Positions 1-9,165 are shown, numbered from the stretch's first letter. The stretch is DNA of 34,829 bases from an uncultured Bacteroidales bacterium (GCA_902770725.1 CACXUA010000028.1:1-34829), one strand, 5' to 3'. Notes: generated by a model not told the origin, from the letters alone. Numbers and translations: made by a program.

Positions 1-3000
1 TCCTCAATCTCAGCCTTGGTTCCGCTTGTGAAGGTAAAGTGCAACGCCTTGAAGATGTCCCACTTAAGTGAGAAGTTGCGATTCCAAGTCCAGTTCTGGC
101 TGAAGGTTGCAGGTAATGCTGAGAAGTCGCCAGGGTTCTCAAGGTCACGCTCTTGAAGTTCATAGTAGTTGCGATTCATGTCTGTCGAGAACGTGATGCT
201 CTGGGGTGCAAATGCGAGATTCTGTGCTTTGATGATATCCAACCATTTGCTCTTGCCTTTGAGGTTCTTGAAGGGTTCCCAGGACTTCCAGTTCGGACTC
301 CATGAATAGTTGACGTTTGCTCTCCAATTCAACTCACGCTCATAAACGGTTGTCTGACCCTCTGTGAATTGTGTGGAACGACTATAGCCGAAAGTGAAGT
401 TGGCTGGGTCGTATGGCATTGGGTGCTTACGTGTGCTGATGTTGAGCCTTACACCAGTAAAGGAAAGGTTTTTGTTAGTTTCGGTATGGGTGGTGAGGCT
501 ACGCAGAGAGTCTCGTTGTCGCTTGTCGGCAAGAGCTTCGATAGCATCGTCCAGAAGCATGTCTGAATCGAAGGGATTATACTTGGGCGAAATCTTTTCC
601 TTGCTGTAGCTGTAGTACATTGGGACAGTAAGTTTCGCCTTCTCAGGAAGGAGGCGTCCCAAGTCGAAGTTGGTCGAAATGGCGTAATTGAAATTGTCCT
701 CGTTCTTGCGTTGTGCCACACTTTGCTCAATGCCTCCAAAGCCAGAGGTAATCATCTTTGCTGTTGCATTGACAGAACCCAAGTCGCTGACCTGAACCTG
801 AAGGTTTCCTTGAGCTGCCCAACCTCCACTGTTGCTGAATTCCTGAAGTCGGAGTTCGTTGGCCCAGACCTCGATGCTCTTTGTCCTTCCGCTGTTGTTG
901 CGAACACCAATCATGATGGTCTTAACCTCGCCCAAGGTGGGATTACCCATGATGGAGATGCGATTGTTCGGATGGTTCTCATCGTATGCTGAGAAGAGCC
1001 GATTCATGGAAGTGACGCCAAGACTTGCTTGTGTGTTACGCTGCTTTTTGAGTGAGGTGAAGATGTCGAAGTTGATGTCAACCATGTTTTCTGAAGGCCA
1101 GACTGCCAAGCATCCTTTAGCGCTATATGTGTCATAATAGCCTTCTGGCGTGAGTCTCAAGGGCACTTCATATTCGTAGTAGTTGCTCTTGTGGTCAGTA
1201 CCGAGACGAATGAATACGCTGCAATCACCATCGGTGGTTTCTGTGATGTTTTCGGCCAAGGCATTAGCGTGAACGTACATCTGCAAATGCTTGTACTGAC
1301 GCATGTCGTAGTTGCAATTCTTGTAAACGGCCTTAGACTCGCTTCCACCAAGGTTTCGAGCCACCATACACATTGCCTGTTCGTTGCTTTCAACAAGCTG
1401 TGCTTGCGATGGGTCTGTGATACGCGTAATGCCAGGAGGCAGGACGTAGTTGACGGGTTGCTTGTCGTTGTTCTCCTCGATGCTGACAGTGCTTATCTCC
1501 AGAGTTCCGTTGCCTGTGGAAACGGCGTTGCCGTTGTAGATGGGTTGCTGATAGGTTCGCCAATCACCTTGTACGAGGTCGAGAGTTGCAAGACGCAAAA
1601 TGGTTTCTTCTTCGAAGCCTGTCATGAAGATACGCATGAAACGAATGCTAGTGAAGTCCCTGATGTTACCTTCCTTATCTTCGTATTCTTGCAGGGGTAT
1701 TCTGAAAAGATACCACGTACATTCTTCTGTGTTACCGTTTCGAAGTTTTACGCTTGCTGTTCGCTTGTCGGCAATATGATTTCGTCCGACCACCATATCT
1801 TCAGGTCGAATGCTGACTCGGTACTGATAGTACTTCTCGTATTCGTTGAGGGTATAGTCTTGGTTGATGTCCTCCACATCGGGTGTTGACTTCCAAGCGG
1901 TCTCATAAGACTCAGGTCTGGTGTCAGAATCGGCACTGTTGCCTTGAGGCATATTGATGCGCTTATAGCGGTTCAAGATTGACGTTTGAAGTTGGTCGAA
2001 GTCGGAGCCTCGGAAGTAGTGGTAGTTGTCGTTGGCGGGGTCAGCATAGATGCTGTCGTAGACTGCTCCAGAGACTTTTCCCTGCATTTGCTGGAGATAG
2101 TTGGCATAGAGGCTGAATTCCCGCTCTTCGTCATCGTTGAGGCCATTCAGACCAACGTCTTGTCTGGCTCTTGCTCCAGCTTCGTTGTTGAAGGCATAGG
2201 TTACGCTGCTGCTGTTTGGAATGCGTCCCCAATAACCTTCTGTAAAGTATTGTGGATTACCATCAACAGGCATTCCGCTCTCAAAATACTTCTTGCCGTC
2301 TTTCAGAATATCCTCAGATACCTCGCCAAGGTTGAAGTAGAGGTCGCCGCCGTGATTGCCAGGCAGGTTGCGCTTGTAGATGAAGGGGTCCATCATCCAG
2401 AACTCGATGTACTCGATGTTCTGTGCCTCGAAGTCTGTGTTGTCGAGTTTGCGCATCATGCCGCCCCATCTTTTCTCAGGTTGGTTGAGGTGACCGTTTT
2501 GATCGACATCGGTTGTAAGGTTGTATGCGCCTCGTTCTTTGGGATAGAAGGCGATGTTCAGGACATTGAGTCCGTTGGCACTTGTATAGGTGTTTTGAGT
2601 CTTCTGTGGATAAAGCTCGCGTTCATAGACCTCACGAATGTAGTGACTGGAGAGTTGGTCGAGGTCGCTCTTGATGTGGCTTGGTGTAAGTGTACTGCTT
2701 CGACGTGTGAAGATGGGGTCAACGTAGTACCAGGCCAGCAAGGCTCGATTGTGTCCGTACTCAGCATTACTTGTTTGCTTGCTTTCTGGGAACATGCTTG
2801 GCGTACTCGACATACTCCAATATGTGGGTTGTGTCAGGCTGTTCTTGATGCTGCTGCTTTCGAAGTCGTCGAGATAGGAGGCATCGCCCTGAACACTATG
2901 ATTCTGTCCGGCAATGAGTTGAGCGAACTCACCGTTAAAGGAGATGAGGCTGGGTTGTGTGCATTGGATGAGCGGCAGTTTGTCAATGATGTTTGTAAGC

Positions 3001-5534
3001 CATTGACTCTCCTTTTTCCAGCTGATATGGAAGCCCCACAAGGTGTTCTTCAGAGGCTCATTACCCATGCTGACCTTTGTGGTGAGGGGTTGCTCACTGA
3101 GGTGCATGATTGTACCGCCAACCGTGAAGTTCTTGTTGATTGCGTAATCCATGTTTATGCCAAACATCGTTTTTCGCTGCATGCCGTAGTTGTCGTTACT
3201 TTCTACGGAAGCGCTGATGTTGGTGCCTGAATCGATGAGGCTTTGATTGATGATGGTCACGCGCCCCATGTTGTAATCGACGGTGTAGTCGGTATTTTCT
3301 GTAAGTGTTGTACCTCCTGCGGTTACAATGACAGAGCCTCTTGCGATGTTGGTTACGCCCAGGTCGATTTCTCCTGCGTTGTTGCCTTTGTAGCGACCAG
3401 TCAGGAGGAACTTGTCGTGTTCGGAGATCTGTTTAGCGATGGTTTTGGTACTATCGTAGAGTTCACGGAAGCAATACTTATCGGCCAGAGCTGGGTCGTC
3501 AATCCATTTTGCGAGGTGTTCGCCAAAGGGTTCTGTTACGGGGAAGATGATGCGACCCTTGCTGATGGTGTAGCCTTCCACGAAGTCGAACTGTCCATTG
3601 GGGTGTGGATTGTTCTTTGCGTCGAGTCGGTCCAGGTTGAGGGCTCTCAGGAGGATGGTGCTCTTGAACCTTTCTTCTGGCAAATAGCTGAGATAGACGC
3701 CTGTTGAGTCACTTTGGTACTTGATGTCGAGTCGGAACTTGTCGGCCATCACTTTCTGTGTACCGAGGTAATAGACGTTCTTCATCATCAGGCGCCATGT
3801 GGGCAGGTTGGGGCTGCCTGAAGTGCCTTTCAGCAACTTGACGTAGAGTGCTTTGGAGTTGTCTGTAAGGTCGCTTGCGAACTCGCCCACCTGATAGGTT
3901 GTGCCCATATAGGTGTATTCATAGGCAACGGCCAGCACGTCGTCCACTTGCAGGGTGCTGGAGAGGCTGACATAACCCAGAGCGTTGTTGACGGTGTATT
4001 CGCTGCTGTTTAGCTTTCGTGCCGCTTGCAGTTTTTCGTAATCGATGCTTCCATGAAACTCGTTGCCTCCTGCAATACCGTCGAGGATTGTTGTGGCTTG
4101 CGAGATGTCTCGAGCGTCGGGATAATTATTGATGAGCGTCTCGTATTCCGTGTTGGAACGGTTGCTGGGGACGTCGATGCCTGTGCCTGTCCAAAGGTTG
4201 GTGTTGTAAATGTAGTTTGATTCGCCCAGGTCGGCCAGAGCGATGACGTTACGGTTGTTTTCGGTTCTGCCGCTTTTGTTTGTGACCCAAATCTCAACGC
4301 GTTTGATGTTGATGCCGCTCGAGATGGTGGGCAGCGACTCCATGTTTTTGTCGAACCTTTCGCGGAAGAAGTGGGAGAGGAAGAAGTGTCGGTTTTCTTC
4401 GTAGTTTGTTGCGCTGAACTCGAAGTTGGTGGTTTGTGAGCCGCCTTTGCTGTTGACGCTCGAGCTGGCACTCTTCTTCTGGCTCACTACCGTTTGGATT
4501 TTGAGTTTTCCGAACTGCACGTCTGTTCGTAGTCCGAAGAGGCTGCTCACGCCTGGTACGAGGCTGATGTTGCTTGGGAATGAGACGTTGCCAGCTTCGA
4601 TGAGTTTGACGATTTCGTCTTCTTTGCCGTCGTATTTGAGTTTAAGGTTTTGAGCGTCGTAGTCGAAGGTTGCCTGAGTGTTGTAGTTCAGGTTCATGTT
4701 GATTTTGTCGCCCACCTTACCGTTGAGGCTGAGGTTGATTTTCTCGTCGAAGTCGAAGCCTATAGTCTTGCGGCGTGAAGCGGCCAGGGCTGGGTTGTTC
4801 ACCTTCTTCGAGTTGATGCCTATCTTCAGTTCTGCGCTACCTTGAGTCTTGATTTGCACACCTCCAGGGCCGAAGATTTTCTCTGCTGGACCGAGGCTGA
4901 AGTGCATATCTGTGAAGTCGAACTTGTTCTTTCCTTCTGCTTCGAAAGCTTCGATGTTTTTCTGCCGCCAGTATTGTTGCATGGAGTTCTGCAGAGACCA
5001 TTGCTGATACTCTTCTGGTGTCATCAGGACTGGTGCGTTCAGGAAGCTGGTGGCTGTGCCAAGTGTGAACCCTGAGCGGCCTGGGAGGATGCTTCCGGAT
5101 GAGGCTCCTGCAGCTCCTGTCTGGGATGAGCTTGGGGTAGAGGTGCTTTGACTTCTGCCGCCAGAGCTTCTGCCAGTGCCTCCTCGTGTGCTTCCTGTGT
5201 TTCCCTTTGTGCCTCCAGTGCTTCTTCCTGACGTAGTGCCTGTGGCGTCACCGCCTTCCAGCGAGGTTCCGATGGTGTAGGTGTTGTCCTTTTCGTCGTA
5301 GATGACCTCGGTTTTCAGGTTGTCAGGGTCTTTCAAGTCGGCCGTCTTTTTGCGAAGGTTCTTGGTGTCTTCTGTGCCAGTCTTGCGGACAGAATAGCGC
5401 GGCTTGCCATCTGTAATGGTGTCGGCAGGAGCAGCCTCGTTGACCATTGCCCCCTGTCCATTGACAGTTGATGCCAGGAGTAAGTTGATACCCAGCAGAA
5501 CTGATAAAACGAATATGACTTTTCGCGCGCTCAT
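1..5534 (-). CDS. sprA: SprA, type IX secretion outer-membrane translocon (5' part, runs off the window)
   Basis: SprA (Sov in Porphyromonas) is the giant outer-membrane beta-barrel channel of the type IX secretion system. The reading frame is open from the ATG at 5534 to the window edge, giving 1844 codons; family members are usually about 2400-2500 residues, so roughly the last quarter is missing. Visible evidence: an N-terminal signal peptide (hydrophobic stretch at residues 6-21), the segment MTPEEYQQW near residue 171, the repeated GVSSLFGLRTDVQFGKL type beta-barrel motif, and the family segment TDFEAQNIEYIEFWMMDPF near 2400 on this strand. Residues 94-148 are a Ser/Gly/Thr-rich low-complexity linker that I do not expect in the family. 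It is divergent from ruvA, an arrangement I recall from other Bacteroidota. No clear TAnnTTTG box was found upstream. Family assignment is confident; a client role for other genes here is inference. Confidence 0.95.
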   Translation of the reverse strand, partial: MSARKVIFVLSVLLGINLLLASTVNGQGAMVNEAAPADTITDGKPRYSVRKTGTEDTKNLRKKTADLKDPDNLKTEVIYDEKDNTYTIGTSLEGGDATGTTSGRSTGGTKGNTGSTRGGTGRSSGGRSQSTSTPSSSQTGAAGASSGSILPGRSGFTLGTATSFLNAPVLMTPEEYQQWSLQNSMQQYWRQKNIEAFEAEGKNKFDFTDMHFSLGPAEKIFGPGGVQIKTQGSAELKIGINSKKVNNPALAASRRKTIGFDFDEKINLSLNGKVGDKINMNLNYNTQATFDYDAQNLKLKYDGKEDEIVKLIEAGNVSFPSNISLVPGVSSLFGLRTDVQFGKLKIQTVVSQKKSASSSVNSKGGSQTTNFEFSATNYEENRHFFLSHFFRERFDKNMESLPTISSGINIKRVEIWVTNKSGRTENNRNVIALADLGESNYIYNTNLWTGTGIDVPSNRSNTEYETLINNYPDARDISQATTILDGIAGGNEFHGSIDYEKLQAARKLNSSEYTVNNALGYVSLSSTLQVDDVLAVAYEYTYMGTTYQVGEFASDLTDNSKALYVKLLKGTSGSPNLPTWRLMMKNVYYLGTQKVMADKFRLDIKYQSDSTGVYLSYLPEERFKSTILLRALNLDRLDAKNNPHPNGQFDFVEGYTISKGRIIFPVTEPFGEHLAKWIDDPALADKYCFRELYDSTKTIAKQISEHDKFLLTGRYKGNNAGEIDLGVTNIARGSVIVTAGGTTLTENTDYTVDYNMGRVTIINQSLIDSGTNISASVESNDNYGMQRKTMFGINMDYAINKNFTVGGTIMHLSEQPLTTKVSMGNEPLKNTLWGFHISWKKESQWLTNIIDKLPLIQCTQPSLISFNGEFAQLIAGQNHSVQGDASYLDDFESSSIKNSLTQPTYWSMSSTPSMFPESKQTSNAEYGHNRALLAWYYVDPIFTRRSSTLTPSHIKSDLDQLSSHYIREVYERELYPQKTQNTYTSANGLNVLNIAFYPKERGAYNLTTDVDQNGHLNQPEKRWGGMMRKLDNTDFEAQNIEYIEFWMMDPFIYKRNLPGNHGGDLYFNLGEVSEDILKDGKKYFESGMPVDGNPQYFTEGYWGRIPNSSSVTYAFNNEAGARARQDVGLNGLNDDEEREFSLYANYLQQMQGKVSGAVYDSIYADPANDNYHYFRGSDFDQLQTSILNRYKRINMPQGNSADSDTRPESYETAWKSTPDVEDINQDYTLNEYEKYYQYRVSIRPEDMVVGRNHIADKRTASVKLRNGNTEECTWYLFRIPLQEYEDKEGNIRDFTSIRFMRIFMTGFEEETILRLATLDLVQGDWRTYQQPIYNGNAVSTGNGTLEISTVSIEENNDKQPVNYVLPPGITRITDPSQAQLVESNEQAMCMVARNLGGSESKAVYKNCNYDMRQYKHLQMYVHANALAENITETTDGDCSVFIRLGTDHKSNYYEYEVPLRLTPEGYYDTYSAKGCLAVWPSENMVDINFDIFTSLKKQRNTQASLGVTSMNRLFSAYDENHPNNRISIMGNPTLGEVKTIMIGVRNNSGRTKSIEVWANELRLQEFSNSGGWAAQGNLQVQVSDLGSVNATAKMITSGFGGIEQSVAQRKNEDNFNYAISTNFDLGRLLPEKAKLTVPMYYSYSKEKISPKYNPFDSDMLLDDAIEALADKRQRDSLRSLTTHTETNKNLSFTGVRLNISTRKHPMPYDPANFTFGYSRSTQFTEGQTTVYERELNWRANVNYSWSPNWKSWEPFKNLKGKSKWLDIIKAQNLAFAPQSITFSTDMNRNYYELQERDLENPGDFSALPATFSQNWTWNRNFSLKWDIFKALHFTFTSGTKAEIE
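5440..5474. repeat. Degenerate 7-base tandem repeat inside sprA
   Basis: Five successive heptamers (TTGACCA, TTGCCCC, CTGTCCA, TTGACAG, TTGATGC) lie in the sprA codons just after the signal peptide. Read on the sense strand the unit is TGGTCAA, a rotation of the GTCAATG unit found at 14514-14541 in the CotH gene. Confidence 0.5.
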
Positions 5535-5632
5535 GTCTATATATTAACGTGCGTAGGCGTCCTTTTATTGTATATGTTGTTCTTTTTTCTTAATTTCTTA
5601 GTCTAATTCCCCTGTTTTTTCTCTTTTTTTTG

Positions 5633-5640
5633 TACCTTTG
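5633..5640 (+). promoter_or_regulatory. Bacteroidota -7 promoter element for ruvA
   Basis: TACCTTTG matches the TAnnTTTG -7 consensus of the Bacteroidota primary sigma factor. It lies 21 bases before the ruvA ATG, giving a short leader, and is preceded by a T-rich stretch. Confidence 0.75.
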
Positions 5641-5661
5641 CGCCGCAAAAATGAAAAAAGC

Positions 5662-6258
5662 ATGATTGAATACCTAAAAGGGAACCTTGCCGAACTGACT
5701 CCAGCGCTTGCAGTTGTCGAGTGTCATGGGGTGGGGTACGGCGTGAACATTTCTTTGAACACTTTCTCTGCCATTCAGGGCAAACAGGAGGTGAAGTTGT
5801 GGATTTCGGAATCGATTCGCGAGGATGCTTACCAGCTGTGGGGCTTTGGCACAAAGGCCGAGCGCGAACTTTTCCTCTTGCTGACCAGCGTGAGCGGCAT
5901 CGGAGCAAGCATTGCCAGGGTGATTCTCTCCTCCCTGACCGTTCAGGAACTGGCTGGCATCATCAGCGAGGGCAACGATAAAGTGCTGAAGACGGTGAAG
6001 GGCGTAGGCCCAAAGATGGCTCAGCGCATCATTGTGGAGCTTCACGACAAAATCGGTTCCCTTGGCATTCAGGCTGCATCGCCCTCTGCATCGGCTGCTC
6101 CTGTGGTCAACAAGGAGGTTCTCGACGAAGCCGTTGCTGCCCTCTCGATGCTTGGATTCAGTCCTGCTCCAACCCATAAAGTCGTACAGAAAATTCTAAC
6201 CGACGAGCCTGATGCACCGGTTGAACGCGTCATCAAGTTGGCTCTGAAAATGCTATAA
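5662..6258 (+). CDS. ruvA: Holliday junction branch migration protein RuvA
   Basis: RuvA is the tetrameric DNA-binding subunit that holds the four-way junction while RuvB hexamers drive branch migration in recombinational repair. The protein is 198 residues, the normal length. It starts MIEYLKGNL, the usual RuvA beginning, so I place the start at 5662 rather than at an in-frame TTG 24 bases upstream that falls inside the promoter. The first ~63 residues are the OB-fold domain; the helix-hairpin-helix pair lies around residues 70-125 ([24 protein letters not shown]); the C-terminal RuvB-contacting domain is at about 150-198 ([11 protein letters not shown]). cysQ follows after only 3 bases, so the two are probably one transcript. 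Nothing is unusual. Confidence 0.97.
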   Translation: MIEYLKGNLAELTPALAVVECHGVGYGVNISLNTFSAIQGKQEVKLWISESIREDAYQLWGFGTKAERELFLLLTSVSGIGASIARVILSSLTVQELAGIISEGNDKVLKTVKGVGPKMAQRIIVELHDKIGSLGIQAASPSASAAPVVNKEVLDEAVAALSMLGFSPAPTHKVVQKILTDEPDAPVERVIKLALKML

Positions 6259-6261
6259 AAT

Positions 6262-7083
6262 ATGCAACCTGACAACATTCTAGACCTTGCGATTAACACT
6301 TCGGTATATGCTGGCAGAGAAATCATGCGCATATACAACGACCCCTCTCAGGACTTCGGCATCGAGATGAAGGCCGACAACAGTCCGCTCACGCTTGCCG
6401 ATAAGGCTTCGCACGACTGCATTGTAGAGCGTCTGAAGCCCTCCGGATATCCCATTCTCAGCGAGGAAGGGGCTCAGATTCCATACGAGGAGCGAAAGGA
6501 CTGGCATCGTCTCTGGATTGTTGATCCCTTGGACGGCACAAAGGAGTTCATAAAGCGAAATGGCGAATTTACGGTCAACATTGCCCTCATCGAAGACGGA
6601 AAGCCCATTCTTGGCATCATTTTCGCGCCTACACTTGGTACTGTTTATGGCGGAATCGTAGGTTGGGGAGCACGTCGAGTGGAAGGGATAAATCTCGATT
6701 ACCTTGATGTTCCCGTCACCCAGAGGAAGGAGCCTTTGACCTTCTATTCCCTGCCGCAACAGGCTTTGCTCGACCACGTTGGCCTGAAAGTTGTGGCCAG
6801 CCGTTCGCACATGAACCCAGAAACGGAGGAGTATATCGGCAAACTTCGCAAACTGAACCGCCATGTTGACCTTGTGAGCAAGGGAAGCAGTCTGAAAATG
6901 TGCCTTGTAGCCGAAGGAAGTGCCGATGTTTATCCGCGTTTTGCCCCCACAATGGAGTGGGACACTGCCGCAGGTGACGCCATTTGCCGTGCTTGTGGCA
7001 AGCAAGTCTTGGATTACAAGACGGGTTTGCCCCTCATTTATAACAAACCTGACCTCCACAATCCTTGGTTTATCGTAAAGTAA
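6262..7083 (+). CDS. cysQ: 3'(2'),5'-bisphosphate nucleotidase CysQ
   Basis: CysQ is a magnesium-dependent phosphatase of the inositol monophosphatase fold that removes the 3' phosphate of adenosine 3',5'-bisphosphate (PAP), a by-product of sulfate assimilation and carrier-protein loading. The 273-residue length is typical. The metal-binding signature WIVDPLDGT is at residues 85-93 (Asp88, Asp91), the upstream acidic SEEGA motif near residue 70, and the C-terminal WDTAAGDAI motif near residue 233. The KEFIKRNGEF extension after the signature separates CysQ from plain inositol phosphatases. It is the second gene of the ruvA operon and is followed by a strong intrinsic terminator at 7094-7130. 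Confidence 0.94.
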   Translation: MQPDNILDLAINTSVYAGREIMRIYNDPSQDFGIEMKADNSPLTLADKASHDCIVERLKPSGYPILSEEGAQIPYEERKDWHRLWIVDPLDGTKEFIKRNGEFTVNIALIEDGKPILGIIFAPTLGTVYGGIVGWGARRVEGINLDYLDVPVTQRKEPLTFYSLPQQALLDHVGLKVVASRSHMNPETEEYIGKLRKLNRHVDLVSKGSSLKMCLVAEGSADVYPRFAPTMEWDTAAGDAICRACGKQVLDYKTGLPLIYNKPDLHNPWFIVK

Positions 7084-7093
7084 CTGCCCCCTT

Positions 7094-7130
7094 AAAAATG
7101 CCCAATTCTTTCGATGAAATGGGCATTTTT
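7094..7130 (+). terminator. Intrinsic terminator after ruvA-cysQ
   Basis: A perfect 11-base stem, AAAAATGCCCA pairing with TGGGCATTTTT, with a 15-base loop. The right arm ends in a T run, and it lies 11 bases after the cysQ stop. Confidence 0.85.
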
Positions 7131-7161
7131 TATTGAATTTCCTGTGAGATGCCGCCTTGTC

Positions 7162-7263
7162 AAGTTTGCAAAGGCCGGACTTCTCTTGTGAAGTTGATTG
7201 CTGCATGGCGATGCAGCAATTGCTTTGTCGCCATGCAGCAATTGCTTTGTCGCCATGCAGCAA
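7162..7263. repeat. 22-base-period intergenic array, locus A
   Basis: Three adjacent 22-base units occupy 7198-7219, 7220-7241 and 7242-7263. The second and third are identical. The first is a near-perfect palindrome (TTGCTGCAT, GGCG, ATGCAGCAA). Every unit begins TTGCT and ends AGCAA. Upstream, 7162-7173 is the 12-mer AAGTTTGCAAAG, which also occurs in locus B (15191-15202) and on the minus strand of locus D. It lies between the convergent cysQ and GH20 genes, just past the cysQ terminator. The rest of this 293-base gap holds only the two terminators. Confidence 0.8.
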
Positions 7264-7300
7264 CGATTATCTCTGCAGGAATCGTGTAACCTAGCTGCAC

Positions 7301-7336
7301 AAAAAGAGCGGCACAACGTCATGAACGATGTGCCGC
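7301..7336 (-). terminator. Intrinsic terminator after the GH20 gene
   Basis: Inverted repeat GCGGCAC (7308-7314) with GTGCCGC (7330-7336), extendable to about 12 pairs with one mismatch. On the minus strand it is followed by CTCTTTTTG. It lies about 40 bases past the GH20 stop codon. Confidence 0.75.
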
Positions 7337-7376
7337 CTCCTATAGAAACTTCAATTCTTTGACTTGTCGGTAGCCT

Positions 7377-9080
7377 TTACTCCACTTCGTTGCAATAGAC
7401 GAGACCCATCTTGTCGTAGAGCTTCTTCAACTGAGGCAGACGCTTCTTCCAACCCTCGAAGTCCTTCTGCTCGGGCTTGCACCACTGCACTTCGCACATG
7501 CTGGCCAAGCGAGGCAACAACTGATAGAGGGCGTGCTCGGGATATGCCACCTGCTCGGTCCAGAGGTTGCCCTGATAGCCAAGGATGTAGTCGTCTTCCT
7601 CGTCGCTCAGTTCCTCAGGAACAAGGGGTTCGAAGCTGTAAATCTTGGAGCAGGAGACGATGTAGCTGTCGGTCGTGCGAGGTTGCTTGCCATAGTCCTT
7701 CAACTGCGGATGGTCGAGGTAGGCAAAGACGTTGGGGCTCATGATGACACGATGCTTCTGCTTGGCTGCTGCGACTCCGCCTTTGGTTCCTCGCCAAGAC
7801 ATCACGATGGCACCCTCGGACAGTCCGCCAGCCAGAATCTCGTCCCAGCCAATCAGGCTCCTTCCGCGAGAAGCGAGGAACTGCTCAATCTCGTGGTTAA
7901 TGTAACTCTGGAGCTTGTTCTCGGCACTACGTCCGTCCTGACTGCCTCTGTCGTCGCCGCCTTCAACCTTGACAGTCTCGGTCGTCAAGCCCAGTTCCTT
8001 AATCTTTGCCTGACACTTGGGGCACTTCTGCCAACGTTCCTTCGGACATTCGTCGCCACCGATATGGATGTAGGGAGAGGGGAAGACGTCGCAAAGCTCT
8101 CCGAAGACGGTCTTCAGGAAGGTCAGCGTCTCAGGATTGCCGCCACAAAGCACATCGCGCATCACACCCCAATATGGAGCAACAGGGTACGGACCGCCTG
8201 TGCAACCCAGGTTGGGGAAGACGTGAAGAGCACTCTGCATGTGGCCGGGCATATCGATTTCAGGCACTACGTTGACGTAACGTTCAGCAGCATACTTGAC
8301 CACATCGCGACACTCTTCCTGAGTATAGTAGCCGCCGTAAGGAATGTTGTCGTAGATGCGCATACGGCTGGGACCAATGACGGTCTTTTCGCGCACGCTA
8401 CCCTTCACGGCAAGGTCGGGCAGAGCTTTCACTTCGAAGCGCCAGCCCTGGTCTTCTGTCAGATGCCAATGGAACTGGTTGCAGCCGTGCAAAGCCATCA
8501 CGTCGATGTATTGCTTGACGAAATCGACAGAGAAGAAATGGCGGGCACAGTCGAGCATCACGCCACGATAGACGAAACGAGGCTGGTCGGTAATCTCCAC
8601 AAAAGGAAACTCAATCTTCTTGGCGTCCTTCGTGACGGGCAGGCTTTTGCGAAGTGTCTGAGCCGCACGGAACAGGCCAACGGGCTTGTAGGCAGTAACG
8701 AGAATGCCGTCCTTGTCCACCTTCAAGGTGTAGCTCTCTTCCTGCTGGTCGGTCAAAGCAACTGGCTTTTTGCTCTTTTTGCCCTTAGGGGCGGCAGGAG
8801 AGACGAGACGCAACTTAATCTGAGCGCCTTTGTCGTCGGGAGTCAGCTGAAGGGTCAAGCCTGTAGCTTCCTTCGTCCATTCCTTCAGGAACTGCGCAAT
8901 TCGCATGCATTCGGCATTGCTCTGGTCGTAGCTGATGCCTGTTCCGTTGGGGATTGCAAACAGCTGCGTTGTGTCCACCTTCACCTCTTTGGGCATAGGG
9001 ATGATGTCGTAGCTGGCACGTTGAGCCGAAGCGTAAATCGTGAGTAATAAAAACGTGGTGAGAGATAATAACCTTTTCAT
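7377..9080 (-). CDS. Secreted beta-N-acetylhexosaminidase, GH20
   Basis: Family 20 glycosidases remove terminal beta-linked GlcNAc or GalNAc from glycans by substrate-assisted catalysis. The 567-residue protein has a signal peptide (residues 1-19, ending ASA-Q), so it acts in the periplasm or at the surface. A GH20b-type N-terminal domain spans about residues 24-165, followed by the catalytic barrel. The diagnostic pair Asp343-Glu344 is in HIGGDECPKERW. Other barrel motifs are GVMLDCARHFF, FHWHLTEDQGW and VVPEIDMPGH. A CPKC motif follows the active site. It has its own promoter at 9115-9122, divergent from the GH30 gene across a 115-base gap, which hints at shared glycan use. Exact substrate cannot be read from sequence; mucin or host N-glycan is plausible. 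Confidence 0.95.
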   Translation of the reverse strand: MKRLLSLTTFLLLTIYASAQRASYDIIPMPKEVKVDTTQLFAIPNGTGISYDQSNAECMRIAQFLKEWTKEATGLTLQLTPDDKGAQIKLRLVSPAAPKGKKSKKPVALTDQQEESYTLKVDKDGILVTAYKPVGLFRAAQTLRKSLPVTKDAKKIEFPFVEITDQPRFVYRGVMLDCARHFFSVDFVKQYIDVMALHGCNQFHWHLTEDQGWRFEVKALPDLAVKGSVREKTVIGPSRMRIYDNIPYGGYYTQEECRDVVKYAAERYVNVVPEIDMPGHMQSALHVFPNLGCTGGPYPVAPYWGVMRDVLCGGNPETLTFLKTVFGELCDVFPSPYIHIGGDECPKERWQKCPKCQAKIKELGLTTETVKVEGGDDRGSQDGRSAENKLQSYINHEIEQFLASRGRSLIGWDEILAGGLSEGAIVMSWRGTKGGVAAAKQKHRVIMSPNVFAYLDHPQLKDYGKQPRTTDSYIVSCSKIYSFEPLVPEELSDEEDDYILGYQGNLWTEQVAYPEHALYQLLPRLASMCEVQWCKPEQKDFEGWKKRLPQLKKLYDKMGLVYCNEVE

Positions 9081-9114
9081 CGTTAGTTTTAGTTTTGGAG
9101 TTAATAATTTGGTG

Positions 9115-9122
9115 CAAAGATA
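9115..9122 (-). promoter_or_regulatory. -7 promoter element for the GH20 gene
   Basis: Minus-strand TATCTTTG matches TAnnTTTG and lies 34 bases before the GH20 ATG. Confidence 0.75.
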
Positions 9123-9130
9123 TAAAATAA

Positions 9131-9158
9131 TTCATAATTCATAATTCATAGTTCATAA
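9131..9158. repeat. 7-base tandem repeat between divergent promoters
   Basis: Four heptamers TTCATAA, TTCATAA, TTCATAG, TTCATAA lie between the GH20 promoter (9115-9122, minus) and the GH30 promoter (9166-9173, plus). Copy number would change spacing between the two promoters. Confidence 0.8.
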
Positions 9159-9165
9159 TAATTTA

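Noticed and set aside
1986-3230. Long plus-strand frame of 414 codons across sprA
   Set aside because: Opposite strand of a conserved sprA segment; Val/Leu-rich composition is typical of a frame antisense to a Gly/Asn/Thr-rich gene.
7533-9047. Long plus-strand open frame (504 codons) opposite the GH20 gene
   Set aside because: Antisense shadow: the minus strand encodes a complete GH20 enzyme with catalytic motifs and signal peptide, and the plus frame resembles no protein.
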